Below are positions 1 to 5,182 of a stretch of DNA of 9,003 bases, in pieces. The notes beneath the pieces are model-generated. The model had not been told where the DNA came from. It saw only the letters and a list, made by a program, of their open reading frames with translations, and made no database searches. A program made the position numbers and the translations under genes. Source of the stretch: Methanocorpusculum sp. (GTDB lineage: Archaea > Halobacteriota > Methanomicrobia > Methanomicrobiales > Methanocorpusculaceae); NCBI GenBank assembly GCA_029987315.1, contig DALTVZ010000088.1, positions 1-9,003 on the forward strand. Reading direction: 5' to 3'. Positions within the stretch are counted from its first letter, which is position 1; each line of letters begins with the position of its first letter.

Positions 1-884
1 ACACCAAGGACGATGATGACCCAGCCGATGGTAACTGGGTTGAATGCACCACCGTACACGGTAAAGAGGATCCTAAACAGACCGTAAAGTCCTGCTTGAC
101 TTGCAACGATCATTACTGCAGTTATCCCTGACGGGGCAACCGAGTATGCATCGGGCGTTGCGAAGTGGAAGGGCACCGATCCCGCTTTCATGGCAAGGGC
201 TGCGATAAAGAGCACGAGAGCAACGATGTTCAACGTTGTCCACGAGATCTGCGAAGCGATCACCGCCATGTTCAGTGAATTATACTGAGCATACAACAGA
301 CCGATCGAGAACAGGACCATAAGTCCGCCGACGGTGTTGGTGATCAGGTATTTGAGTGCTCCTTCTGCGGCGAGTCCTCCTCTTCTGTGATAGGAGACGA
401 GCGCTGCTCCGGCGAGTGAGTTGATCTCGAGGAACACGAAGAAGTTGAACATATCCCCTGTCGAGACCATGCCGAAAATGCCGGCTGTCAGCAGGAGATA
501 CAGTGCATAGAACTCGGATTTTCCGCTCCGCTCCTTTTGGGAGGTGACGAGATAGAGAGCGACCGCGAATGAAACGATCGCCGCGGAAAGAAGCATGAAT
601 GCTCCAAATCCGTCGATCGTGAAGATGATCCTAAAGGGGAACCCGCCAGGATCTATGGGCACCGCCGGAGATCCGGCAGCCGCTCCAAAGACATACACGA
701 TCGTTCCTTTCGTATAAACGGTAAACGCGGTGATGATGGCGACAATACTTGCAGCAAGCGAGGAGAGAATGATCCAGGCGTCGCGTATTTTTGGAAGGAA
801 CCTTCCAAAGATCGGGATGAGGAACGCAGCAAACAAAGGTACTGCGATCAGCAGTGCCGGCAGGTTATCTAAAAGAACGTTCAT
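1..884 (-). CDS. mnhD: MnhD/MbhH-type proton-conducting antiporter subunit (partial, 3' end beyond the window)
   Basis: I translated this by hand from the ATG at 884; 294 codons are present and the frame stays open to the window edge. It is a NuoM/NuoN-like channel subunit of a multisubunit Na+/H+ antiporter module. Visible family marks are the acidic channel segment FNFFVFLEINS (about residues 146-156, Glu153), LKYLITNTVGG (Lys178), and the strongly conserved MKAGSVPFH stretch (residues 232-240, Lys233 and His240) followed by PDAYSVAPSGITAVM. Many hydrophobic helices alternate with short loops. Full-length relatives are about 480-510 aa, so roughly 200 residues lie to the left. Its start overlaps the stop of mnhC (ATGA at 881-884), with GGAGG at 893-897 as ribosome binding site. 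In Mbh-type operons this is MbhH, the main ion-pumping subunit. Family assignment is firm; whether the complex is Mrp or Mbh rests on gene order. Confidence 0.93.
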   Translation of the reverse strand, partial: MNVLLDNLPALLIAVPLFAAFLIPIFGRFLPKIRDAWIILSSLAASIVAIITAFTVYTKGTIVYVFGAAAGSPAVPIDPGGFPFRIIFTIDGFGAFMLLSAAIVSFAVALYLVTSQKERSGKSEFYALYLLLTAGIFGMVSTGDMFNFFVFLEINSLAGAALVSYHRRGGLAAEGALKYLITNTVGGLMVLFSIGLLYAQYNSLNMAVIASQISWTTLNIVALVLFIAALAMKAGSVPFHFATPDAYSVAPSGITAVMIVASQAGLYGLFRILFTVYGGAFNPVTIGWVIIVLG

Positions 885-1228
885 TCTTTGAGCCTCCGCA
901 TTTTGTCTGAGTTGACGGTCCCGTATTTTTTATAGATGACCATCACAAGAACAAGCATCAGCGCCGTTGTTGCAACACCGATAACGATGTTGGTGAGCGT
1001 TAATGCCTGGACCGTCGGGAGAACCATATCGACACCTTCGGGTGCATTCGTGAAGATCGGGGCGATCCCATTCTCTCTATATCCAAGTGATACGAGGAAC
1101 AGATTGACCGCCCCTTCCAGCATAGCGAGCCCCATGACCATCTTGATCATGTTCTTCTTGAGAAGAATGGTCGCAAGGGCAATTCCTATCAGTAATGCCA
1201 CCGCGATAAACGGCAGATTTGCTATCAT
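881..1228 (-). CDS. mnhC: MnhC/MbhG (NuoK-like) antiporter subunit
   Basis: This 115-aa protein is the small NuoK homologue found in Mrp antiporters and in the membrane arm of Mbh hydrogenases. Three transmembrane helices are visible, about residues 5-23, 27-48 and 75-99. MLEGAVNLFLVSLGY (36-50) carries a membrane Glu38, in the place of the conserved NuoK glutamate of helix 2, and QALTLTNIVIGVATTAL (74-90) is the family's typical third helix. The length is normal for the family (about 110-120 aa). The start at 1228 has a very strong GGAGG-type site just upstream and overlaps the mnhB stop by ATGA; its own stop overlaps mnhD. It is expected to sit in the cytoplasmic membrane between MnhB and MnhD and contribute to the ion path. 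Assignment to the NuoK/MnhC family is secure. Confidence 0.93.
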   Translation of the reverse strand: MIANLPFIAVALLIGIALATILLKKNMIKMVMGLAMLEGAVNLFLVSLGYRENGIAPIFTNAPEGVDMVLPTVQALTLTNIVIGVATTALMLVLVMVIYKKYGTVNSDKMRRLKE

Positions 1229-1758
1229 TTTCTCCCTCCTTTTTTCCCCTTGACAGGAGCAGGTGCCGGTGTCGGGGCATCGTCCTCTTCTTGTGTCGTC
1301 TCTCTTAGACCGGCAAACATGTACATCAGCACGACCGAAAGTGCGCCGAAGACCTCTATTCCAATAGCAAAGTTCAGCACGGGGATAATCCCGGCGGTAA
1401 ACAAATCGCCTGCGTTCACACCATACTCAACAGCGTGGCCAAAGAGCCCTCCCGTGGCATTCAGCCAGTTGAAAAGGAATCCGGATGCGGCCACGAGACC
1501 TGCGAGTGCAGTGCATATGAAAAGGATAAGACCAGCCGACTCAACGAGTTTGAATCTCGAGACCGGGATGAACTTCTCCATACACTCACGGTAATAATAA
1601 CAGACAAGAAGGAGAGCAACGCCTGTCGCGATAACTGCTCCCCCCTGAAATCCTCCGCCCGGCGTCAGGTGACCGTGTGTCACGATGTAGAAACCGAAGA
1701 TGAAGATGAATGGAACGATCAGGCGACCTGCAGAACGTACGATAAGTCCGATCGTCAT
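1225..1758 (-). CDS. mnhB: MnhB/MbhF antiporter subunit
   Basis: A 177-aa MnhB-domain protein. The diagnostic sequence HGHLTPGGGFQGG is at residues 28-40, directly after the first membrane helix, and the conserved late segment IIPVLNFAIGIEVFGAL is at 124-140. Four helices are predicted by eye (about 12-27, 38-55, 72-94, 120-149). The last 25 residues form a hydrophilic tail, first acidic (QEEDD) and then Ala/Pro alternation ending in GKKGGRK, which extends past the usual core of about 140-150 aa. MnhB helps carry the ion path in Mrp complexes and corresponds to MbhF in archaeal Mbh. It starts with ATG at 1758 after GGAGGG and overlaps mbhE upstream and mnhC downstream by ATGA. Family assignment is firm; the role of the tail is unknown. 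Confidence 0.94.
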   Translation of the reverse strand: MTIGLIVRSAGRLIVPFIFIFGFYIVTHGHLTPGGGFQGGAVIATGVALLLVCYYYRECMEKFIPVSRFKLVESAGLILFICTALAGLVAASGFLFNWLNATGGLFGHAVEYGVNAGDLFTAGIIPVLNFAIGIEVFGALSVVLMYMFAGLRETTQEEDDAPTPAPAPVKGKKGGRK

Positions 1759-2039
1759 TTGCGCACCCTCCGGAAGATCATAGCAACGCCGAGAACTGCG
1801 ATGAACAGAACGGTCGCTTCACCGAGCGTATCGAATCCACGGTAGTCGAAGACGACGGCCGAGACAACATTGTTTGCTCCGGTCTCGGTCTGCGAGTTGT
1901 CCAGATAATACTGGTCGGTCATTGATGCCGCCGGAGTTCCAAACGTGAGACCGAGTGCCGGCAGGAGGAGAATGAGTGTCACCAGAACGATCAGCACCAT
2001 CACAAAACCTGGGCGCATAGCAAAACCTGAGTCTTTCAT
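1755..2039 (-). CDS. mbhE: MbhE-type subunit (equivalent to the extreme C-terminal part of MrpA)
   Basis: A 94-aa protein with two hydrophobic helices, about residues 12-34 and 72-88. Between them lies the conserved run NNVVSAVVFDYRGFDTLGE (56-74) with Asp65, Arg67, Asp70 and Glu74. This motif is found at the C-terminus of large bacterial MrpA proteins and as the stand-alone subunit MbhE in archaeal membrane-bound hydrogenases; database names include 'hydrogen gas-evolving membrane-bound hydrogenase subunit E'. It is a free gene here, next to a free MbhD, which is the main reason for preferring an Mbh-type reading of the cluster. The start ATG at 2039 overlaps the mbhD stop and has GGTGAT upstream; its stop overlaps the mnhB start. 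The second helix runs to a basic end (RRVRK) predicted to face the cytoplasm. Confidence 0.88.
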   Translation of the reverse strand: MKDSGFAMRPGFVMVLIVLVTLILLLPALGLTFGTPAASMTDQYYLDNSQTETGANNVVSAVVFDYRGFDTLGEATVLFIAVLGVAMIFRRVRK

Positions 2040-2308
2040 TCTTCATCACCTTCCTTACGTTTTGTTCCTCGAATGGCGATCATCATGATCGCTGTTGAGA
2101 TACCGGCACCTATGCTTGCCTCTGCGATCGCCACGTCGGGGGCCTGCAGGATAAAAAACTCAAGGGCGAGCAGGAAACTGAATGCAGCAAAAGCAATCGC
2201 AGCTGCTATCAGATCTTTTAGGAAAAAAACCGTGACTGCACAGAGTATTATTGCTGCGAGGAAGAGCAGGTGAAGGACCGCATAACTTTCTGGGAACAGT
2301 TCGATCAT
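2036..2308 (-). CDS. mbhD: MbhD-type subunit, DUF4040 (equivalent to a C-terminal segment of MrpA)
   Basis: A 90-aa, three-helix membrane protein. The family signature APDVAIAEASIGAG sits at residues 56-69 with Asp58 and Glu63 inside the membrane region, and a lysine-aspartate pair (Lys31, Asp32) opens the second helix. The charged tail (GTKRKEGDEE) is cytoplasmic by the positive-inside rule. In bacterial Mrp complexes this sequence is fused into MrpA; in archaeal Mbh and Mbs complexes it is the separate subunit MbhD. Both boundaries are ATGA overlaps, with mnhG upstream and mbhE downstream. Membrane acids of this subunit are thought to take part in ion transfer next to the antiporter modules; that is family knowledge, not something shown here. 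Confidence 0.9.
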   Translation of the reverse strand: MIELFPESYAVLHLLFLAAIILCAVTVFFLKDLIAAAIAFAAFSFLLALEFFILQAPDVAIAEASIGAGISTAIMMIAIRGTKRKEGDEE

Positions 2309-2682
2309 TTCCTTTGTCCCTCCTGTTTTTTCATTTTGGCTTCGTCCTCTTTGAGTGCATCGACCTTAGCGATCGGCACGACACCTGAGCGGTGTGCGCT
2401 TCTGGCGATAGCATGCATCGAGGTGGTCCCGGTTATGACCATGACCAAGAGAGCGAGAATGACGTGTGCTCCGTAATTGAACCAGGCACCGTCGCCTGAA
2501 AACCAGAGACCGCCGGCGTAAATGAGAACGGCCGCTCCCATAAACAGGAGGCCGAGACTTCCCACAATACTTGCGGCATGGACACGTGTATAAAAGTCAG
2601 GGAACCGGAAAAGGCCGATGACCCCAAGTATACAGAATATCAGCGAGATCACCACACAAATGGTCACGAGTATGTCGATCAT
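2305..2682 (-). CDS. mnhG: MnhG/MbhC antiporter subunit
   Basis: A 125-aa MnhG/PhaG-family membrane protein. The signature RFPDFYTRVHAAS is at residues 26-38, between helix 1 (about 4-24) and helix 2 (about 38-58); a third helix covers about 70-88. The C-terminal third is hydrophilic and rich in Lys, Glu and Asp (ending EDEAKMKKQEGQRK), so it should lie in the cytoplasm. Length fits the family (100-130 aa). It starts at 2682 with GGTGAT upstream and overlaps mnhF and mbhD by ATGA. MnhG is a small structural subunit of the E-F-G group at one end of Mrp and Mbh complexes. Confidence 0.93.
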   Translation of the reverse strand: MIDILVTICVVISLIFCILGVIGLFRFPDFYTRVHAASIVGSLGLLFMGAAVLIYAGGLWFSGDGAWFNYGAHVILALLVMVITGTTSMHAIARSAHRSGVVPIAKVDALKEDEAKMKKQEGQRK

Positions 2683-2939
2683 TGCAGATCACCCATGATG
2701 ACTTTTGCGACGTAGAGTGTTCCAACGAATGAGAGGAGAGCATAGACGATCGCCACATCGATGATCACCGGTTGTTCGAACCAGAGTGAAAGGGTGATCA
2801 TGGTGATGACAACGAGGACGTTTATCACATCAAGTGCAAGCATACGGTCGGCATTTGTTGGACCACGCCAGATCCTTATCCCGCATGCGAAGATCAAAAG
2901 CACGAAGATGATCGCAGCGACCATGAATATATCGTTCAT
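2679..2939 (-). CDS. mnhF: MnhF/MbhB antiporter subunit
   Basis: An 86-aa protein with three hydrophobic helices, about residues 4-22, 36-53 and 60-80. The MnhF/PhaF signature RGPTNADRMLALDVIN is at 25-40, including the conserved Asp31 and Asp37, and PVIIDVAIVYALLSFVG at 57-73 carries Asp61. The length is exactly as usual for the family. GGAGG at 2948-2952 lies 8 nt before the ATG at 2939, and both ends overlap neighbours by ATGA. The protein belongs to the E-F-G trio that in Mrp and Mbh structures forms a compact helix bundle at the end of the antiporter module. Assignment is secure. Confidence 0.93.
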   Translation of the reverse strand: MNDIFMVAAIIFVLLIFACGIRIWRGPTNADRMLALDVINVLVVITMITLSLWFEQPVIIDVAIVYALLSFVGTLYVAKVIMGDLQ

Positions 2940-3475
2940 TCAGTTATCCTCCGGATCCATTTGGCCAGATTGATTTTCGCGAAGATCTTGTCAGGCGGCA
3001 GAACTCCTTTGGGTTCGTCTCCTACATCGAGACAGTGGATGTAGAGCTCCCGTGTCGTGTCATTCACATCTACGGTGGCAGTTCCAGGTTGATAGGTGAT
3101 GGATGTGGAAAGAAGGAGAGCTCCCGCGTCGGTTTTCATTCCAGGTGAAAGTTTGACTATCCCGGGTCTGATATTTCTGCCTGTGACGATCTTCCAAGAT
3201 ACAGTCAGATTTGCAATAATAAGTTCGATTAAAAACGGAATGATATAGACGACCAGGAGGAGCCAGCGTAGGGGGTTAGCCATTTTATAGCTTTTTCCGA
3301 CCCAGAGTTTTCGGCATATCAACCCGGTTATAATCGAAAGAATTAGTCCAATGATGAGCTCTGCTGATGACCAGAGAAGGATCCCGTCTGTAGGTGTTGC
3401 CGAACCTATCGAGAGTATCAGGTAGATGATGAATGCAGCAATGCCTGCGAGTAGTGCTGGAAGAACGTTACTCAC
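2936..3475 (-). CDS. mnhE: MnhE/MbhA antiporter subunit, first gene of the operon
   Basis: A 179-aa MnhE/PhaE-family protein. The N-terminal half has membrane helices at about residues 5-23, 32-54 and 69-92. The soluble C-terminal half has the family landmarks RPGIVKLSPGMKTDAGALLL (103-122), then STSITYQPGTATVDV (123-137) and LYIHCLDV (144-151). The start is GTG at 3475, chosen because GGAGG at 3482-3486 lies 6 nt upstream and the family N-terminus fits. No gene precedes it on this strand in the window, so it opens the eight-gene transcript. About 160 aa is the usual family length; the extra residues are in the loop after helix 1 and around GDEPKGVLPP. The soluble domain should face the cytoplasm. 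Confidence 0.92.
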   Translation of the reverse strand: MSNVLPALLAGIAAFIIYLILSIGSATPTDGILLWSSAELIIGLILSIITGLICRKLWVGKSYKMANPLRWLLLVVYIIPFLIELIIANLTVSWKIVTGRNIRPGIVKLSPGMKTDAGALLLSTSITYQPGTATVDVNDTTRELYIHCLDVGDEPKGVLPPDKIFAKINLAKWIRRITE

Positions 3476-3506
3476 ACTGCACCTCCGAGTTTGTTCTTAT
3501 TTCTCA

Positions 3507-3519
3507 TGATAAATTATCA
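3507..3519. promoter_or_regulatory. Perfect palindrome in the leader of the antiporter operon
   Basis: TGATAA-A-TTATCA, 6-bp arms around one central base, 32-44 nt upstream of the mnhE start. If the promoter at 3576-3592 is used, it lies inside the transcribed leader; otherwise it could be an operator. The pattern is exact, but a 6-bp arm in AT-rich DNA can occur by chance. Confidence 0.3.
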
Positions 3520-3575
3520 CTATTCTCCACACATGATTTTGTACAGACCCATACGTCGCGGATAACGCCTGTATC

Positions 3576-3592
3576 TATATTAATAAGTTTGT
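3576..3592 (-). promoter_or_regulatory. Candidate BRE/TATA promoter of the mnhE-led operon
   Basis: On the minus strand ACAAACT is followed directly by TATTAATATA, a good match to an archaeal TFB-recognition element plus TATA box. Transcription would begin near 3555 and leave a leader of about 80 nt before the GTG at 3475. A second minus-strand candidate, TATAAAT at 3598-3604, has a poorer BRE; I cannot separate the two by eye. Confidence 0.42.
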
Positions 3593-3646
3593 TAGTAATT
3601 TATACTCTGCGCCGGATCATTCACCGCAAACAAAAAAACGGATGAC

Positions 3647-3672
3647 CCAGATCTATTTAAGATCGGATCTGG
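3647..3672. repeat. Inverted repeat CCAGATC / GATCTGG
   Basis: Perfect 7-bp arms (3647-3653 and 3666-3672) flank a 12-nt spacer that contains TATTTAAG. A shorter alternative pairing, GATCT with AGATC, nests inside. It lies between the two divergent promoter candidates and could be a regulator site serving either gene. No known family is matched. Confidence 0.35.
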
Positions 3673-3713
3673 ATACTGCATGTGATTCAACTCTTCATTG
3701 AAAGAATTTGAGG

Positions 3714-3725
3714 TATATTTATATT
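3714..3725 (+). promoter_or_regulatory. TATA box candidate of the TM2-like gene
   Basis: TATATTTATATT is the strongest TATA-like run before the gene at 3795. A start about 25 bp downstream would fall near 3742-3746, inside the palindrome at 3730-3748, leaving a leader of about 50 nt. Confidence 0.5.
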
Positions 3726-3729
3726 CGAT

Positions 3730-3748
3730 CATGCGTGATATACGCATG
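3730..3748. promoter_or_regulatory. Perfect 7-bp palindrome over the expected transcription start
   Basis: CATGCGT-GATAT-ACGCATG has exact 7-bp arms with a 5-nt centre. Its place just after the TATA box, over the predicted start site, is where an archaeal repressor commonly binds to block polymerase. It may instead form an RNA hairpin if transcription starts earlier. Confidence 0.42.
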
Positions 3749-3753
3749 TCTGA

Positions 3754-3767
3754 AGATCACATGATCT
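3754..3767. promoter_or_regulatory. Second perfect palindrome before the TM2-like gene
   Basis: AGATCA-CA-TGATCT has exact 6-bp arms. With CGATCA at 3726-3731 and TGATCG at 3767-3772 also being reverse complements, the stretch 3726-3772 could fold as an outer stem enclosing two hairpins, although the elements share a few edge bases and cannot all form fully at once. Confidence 0.35.
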
Positions 3768-3794
3768 GATCGAAAGGCAAGGAAGTTACAAATT

Positions 3795-4085
3795 ATGGTT
3801 AATGAAAGCGGACTGCCGATAACATCCTACGGAAAAGTTGTCAGCGGTGAAAAAAGTATGGTCATTGGGTTGGTCCTCTGGTTTTTTCTTGGAGGGATCG
3901 GATTAGCCTATGCAGGACGTGTTGGACTCGGTATCGTACTCTTTATCTTAGAACTCGTTTGTGCTTTTTTAGCAGTTCTGATCATTCCTGGTATTATTGC
4001 AATCATTATTTGGATCATGGCTCTTGTTTTGACCTATAACGCGATCAAAGAGAACAATGCACTCTGGATCCAGCACATAAGATAA
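3795..4085 (+). CDS. Small TM2-like membrane protein
   Basis: This 96-aa protein has a hydrophilic N-terminus (residues 1-20), then a hydrophobic hairpin: helix 1 at about 21-39 ending in WFFLGGIGLAYAGR (29-42), and a long hydrophobic region at about 44-81 that can make two more helices. The FFLGGIGLAYAG...GLGIVLFILE arrangement resembles the TM2 domain (two helices joined by a tight Gly-rich turn), though the usual Asp-rich DRF-like motif is not present. The C-terminus (YNAIKENNALWIQHIR) is hydrophilic. An AAGGAAG-like site (around 3779-3785) precedes the ATG at 3795. The gene stands alone, with its own promoter and a T-rich stretch after it, and is divergent from the antiporter operon. Function is unknown. 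I am fairly sure it is a real gene and less sure of the TM2 label. Confidence 0.75.
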   Translation: MVNESGLPITSYGKVVSGEKSMVIGLVLWFFLGGIGLAYAGRVGLGIVLFILELVCAFLAVLIIPGIIAIIIWIMALVLTYNAIKENNALWIQHIR

Positions 4086-4096
4086 TACGGATCATT

Positions 4097-4119
4097 TTCC
4101 TTATTTTTTCCAAAAAAAA
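4097..4119 (+). terminator. Candidate T-rich terminator after the TM2-like gene
   Basis: CCTTATTTTTTCC is followed by nine A residues. The T6 run (4104-4109) fits archaeal oligo-T termination; T6-CC-A9 could also pair as a weak hairpin. Confidence 0.4.
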
Positions 4120-4193
4120 AGTTGGGAAGATTTCAGTATTCAAGCCTAATCATTTTATCAAAGTTGTTTTATCTCTGGATCCGAATGCCACAA

Positions 4194-4206
4194 ATCGAGT
4201 CTCGAT
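4194..4206. repeat. Odd palindrome ATCGAG-T-CTCGAT
   Basis: Perfect 6-bp arms around one central base, about 230 nt upstream of the first DUF4013 gene. It looks operator-like but is far from the TATA box, so a regulatory role is uncertain. Confidence 0.25.
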
Positions 4207-4271
4207 ATTAATTCAAGGGATACGAAAAAGTTTATGATAGTTGCGTGTGCGTTGTTTTTATCCCTTTTCGC

Positions 4272-4294
4272 TAATCTGGTATATTGTCAGATTA
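4272..4294. repeat. Inverted repeat TAATCTG / CAGATTA
   Basis: Exact 7-bp arms (4272-4278 and 4288-4294) with a 9-nt spacer whose outer bases can add a G-U pair in RNA. It overlaps the small hydrophobic open frame at 4234-4311. It could be a hairpin in an unrecognised transcript or a protein site. Confidence 0.3.
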
Positions 4295-4379
4295 TTTCCG
4301 TGGGTTCCTAGTCATATCAACATTTACTGTCATAAAACATCGATATGTTGTTGAGTATTTGAGATTATATTTGAGTGTA

Positions 4380-4387
4380 TTTATATA
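4380..4387 (+). promoter_or_regulatory. TATA box of the first DUF4013 gene
   Basis: TTTATATA lies 50 bp before the ATG at 4437, giving an expected transcript start near 4408-4412 and a leader of about 27 nt that holds AGGAGATG (4421-4428) as ribosome binding site. The surrounding sequence differs from the promoter shared by the other two copies. Confidence 0.55.
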
Positions 4388-4436
4388 CTAGAAAGTTCTT
4401 CTATTACATTATCTCACAATAGGAGATGGTATTATT

Positions 4437-5060
4437 ATGTCAAATGGTATTGTAGCAAATTTAACCGAATCTTTTGGTTACGCAAAAGATAAACTCGTCG
4501 GCAATATAGTTAACTGGATCGTTCTGATCGTTCTGAGCATTATCCCGATCGTCAACTTCATCGCAATTGGAACATACCTGAAGGTATTCCGCGGAGAGGA
4601 CCCGAAGGTTGATAACATCGGGAAATCCTTTGTTGACGGCCTTCTTGCAGCCATCATCGGATTCATCTATATGCTTATCCCAATCATTATCTTCAGCATT
4701 GTAATGGGAGCGTCTATTGTAGCAATGACGACTGGTGATATTGCAGCTCTTGCAGGAGCAGGTATTGGCGGAATCATTTGTTTGATCGTCGTTATTCTGT
4801 TCGCTCTTATTATGATCCCGGCAATGATCAACTTTGCCCGCAATGGATTTGGTGCAGCTTTCAGCTTTGGCACGATCTTTGGTATGATCGGAAAGGCCGG
4901 CTGGATCAGCTACATCTTATCCATTATCCTTATCGGGATCATCTTTGGTATCGTCGGCCTTCTTGGCATGATCCCAATCATCGGCTGGCTTATCATGCTC
5001 ATCCTTTTCCCATTCCTCACCATCTGGGCATCAAAGTTCTGGGCAAACCTGTTCGCTTAA
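4437..5060 (+). CDS. DUF4013 membrane protein, copy 1
   Basis: A 207-aa, very hydrophobic protein matching the archaeal DUF4013 pattern as I remember it. An amphipathic N-terminus (NLTESFGYAKDKL, 8-20) leads into SIIPIVNFIAIGTYLK (34-49). A short charged segment FRGEDPKVDNIGKSFVDG (51-68) follows, then a long hydrophobic region (69-98), a Gly-rich helix (107-129), the family block INFARNGFGAAFSFG (131-145), and two C-terminal helices (about 155-176 and 181-196). There are about five membrane segments, no signal peptide and no catalytic motif. The start is supported by AGGAGATG upstream and by alignment with the two copies downstream. By my hand alignment it is identical to copy 2 at about 154 of 207 positions, without gaps. 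Function is unknown; an integral membrane role is all that can be inferred. Confidence 0.88.
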   Translation: MSNGIVANLTESFGYAKDKLVGNIVNWIVLIVLSIIPIVNFIAIGTYLKVFRGEDPKVDNIGKSFVDGLLAAIIGFIYMLIPIIIFSIVMGASIVAMTTGDIAALAGAGIGGIICLIVVILFALIMIPAMINFARNGFGAAFSFGTIFGMIGKAGWISYILSIILIGIIFGIVGLLGMIPIIGWLIMLILFPFLTIWASKFWANLFA

Positions 5061-5078
5061 AGATACGAAACAAACTTA

Positions 5079-5098
5079 TTTTTTTTCTTTTTTCTTTT
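5079..5098 (+). terminator. T-rich terminator after DUF4013 copy 1
   Basis: T8-C-T6-C-T4 begins 18 nt after the stop codon, preceded by CAAACTTA, which recurs after copy 2. Oligo-T without a GC hairpin is the normal archaeal form. Confidence 0.6.
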
Positions 5099-5121
5099 GC
5101 TATGATTGATGTCTTTTTGCT

Positions 5122-5137
5122 GAATCGTTTTATATAA
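5122..5137 (+). promoter_or_regulatory. Core promoter of DUF4013 copy 2
   Basis: GAATCGTTTTATATA is repeated exactly before copy 3 (5868-5882). The TATA box is TTTTATATAA (5128-5137), placing the transcript start near 5158 and leaving a leader of about 25 nt before the ATG at 5183. Confidence 0.62.
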
Positions 5138-5182
5138 CCACGCATCCATCATTTATCTATCTCATTATTGAAGGGTAGTAGT

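Larger units (their letters stand above)
3476..3794. other. Divergent control region between the antiporter operon and the TM2-like gene
   Basis: This 319-bp stretch separates two divergently transcribed genes and holds no credible gene. I find a candidate minus-strand promoter (3576-3592), a candidate plus-strand promoter (3714-3725), and four perfect short inverted repeats listed separately (3507-3519, 3647-3672, 3730-3748, 3754-3767). GATC-containing words recur in 3647-3672 and 3726-3772. An open frame at 3433-3645 lacks a ribosome binding site and any familiar sequence and was discarded. Confidence 0.6.
4086..4436. other. 351-bp AT-rich intergenic region
   Basis: It begins with the likely terminator of the TM2-like gene (4097-4119) and ends with the promoter and ribosome binding site of the first DUF4013 gene. 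Between them are an odd palindrome at 4194-4206, an inverted repeat at 4272-4294, and a 25-codon hydrophobic open frame at 4234-4311 without a good ribosome binding site. I see no tRNA, known small RNA or gene remnant. Confidence 0.6.

Noticed and set aside
3433..3645. 70-codon plus-strand frame over the start of mnhE and the divergent promoter region
   Set aside because: Overlaps the secure mnhE start antisense, has no ribosome binding site and contains the promoter candidates.
4333..4354. AACAT-CGAT-ATGTT hairpin near the first DUF4013 promoter
   Set aside because: Only 5-bp arms in AT-rich DNA, not repeated elsewhere; too likely by chance.
4778..5137. 119-codon plus-strand frame overlapping the end of DUF4013 copy 1
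   Set aside because: Out-of-frame reading with many Trp, Tyr and His residues; it only exists because of copy 1 codon usage.
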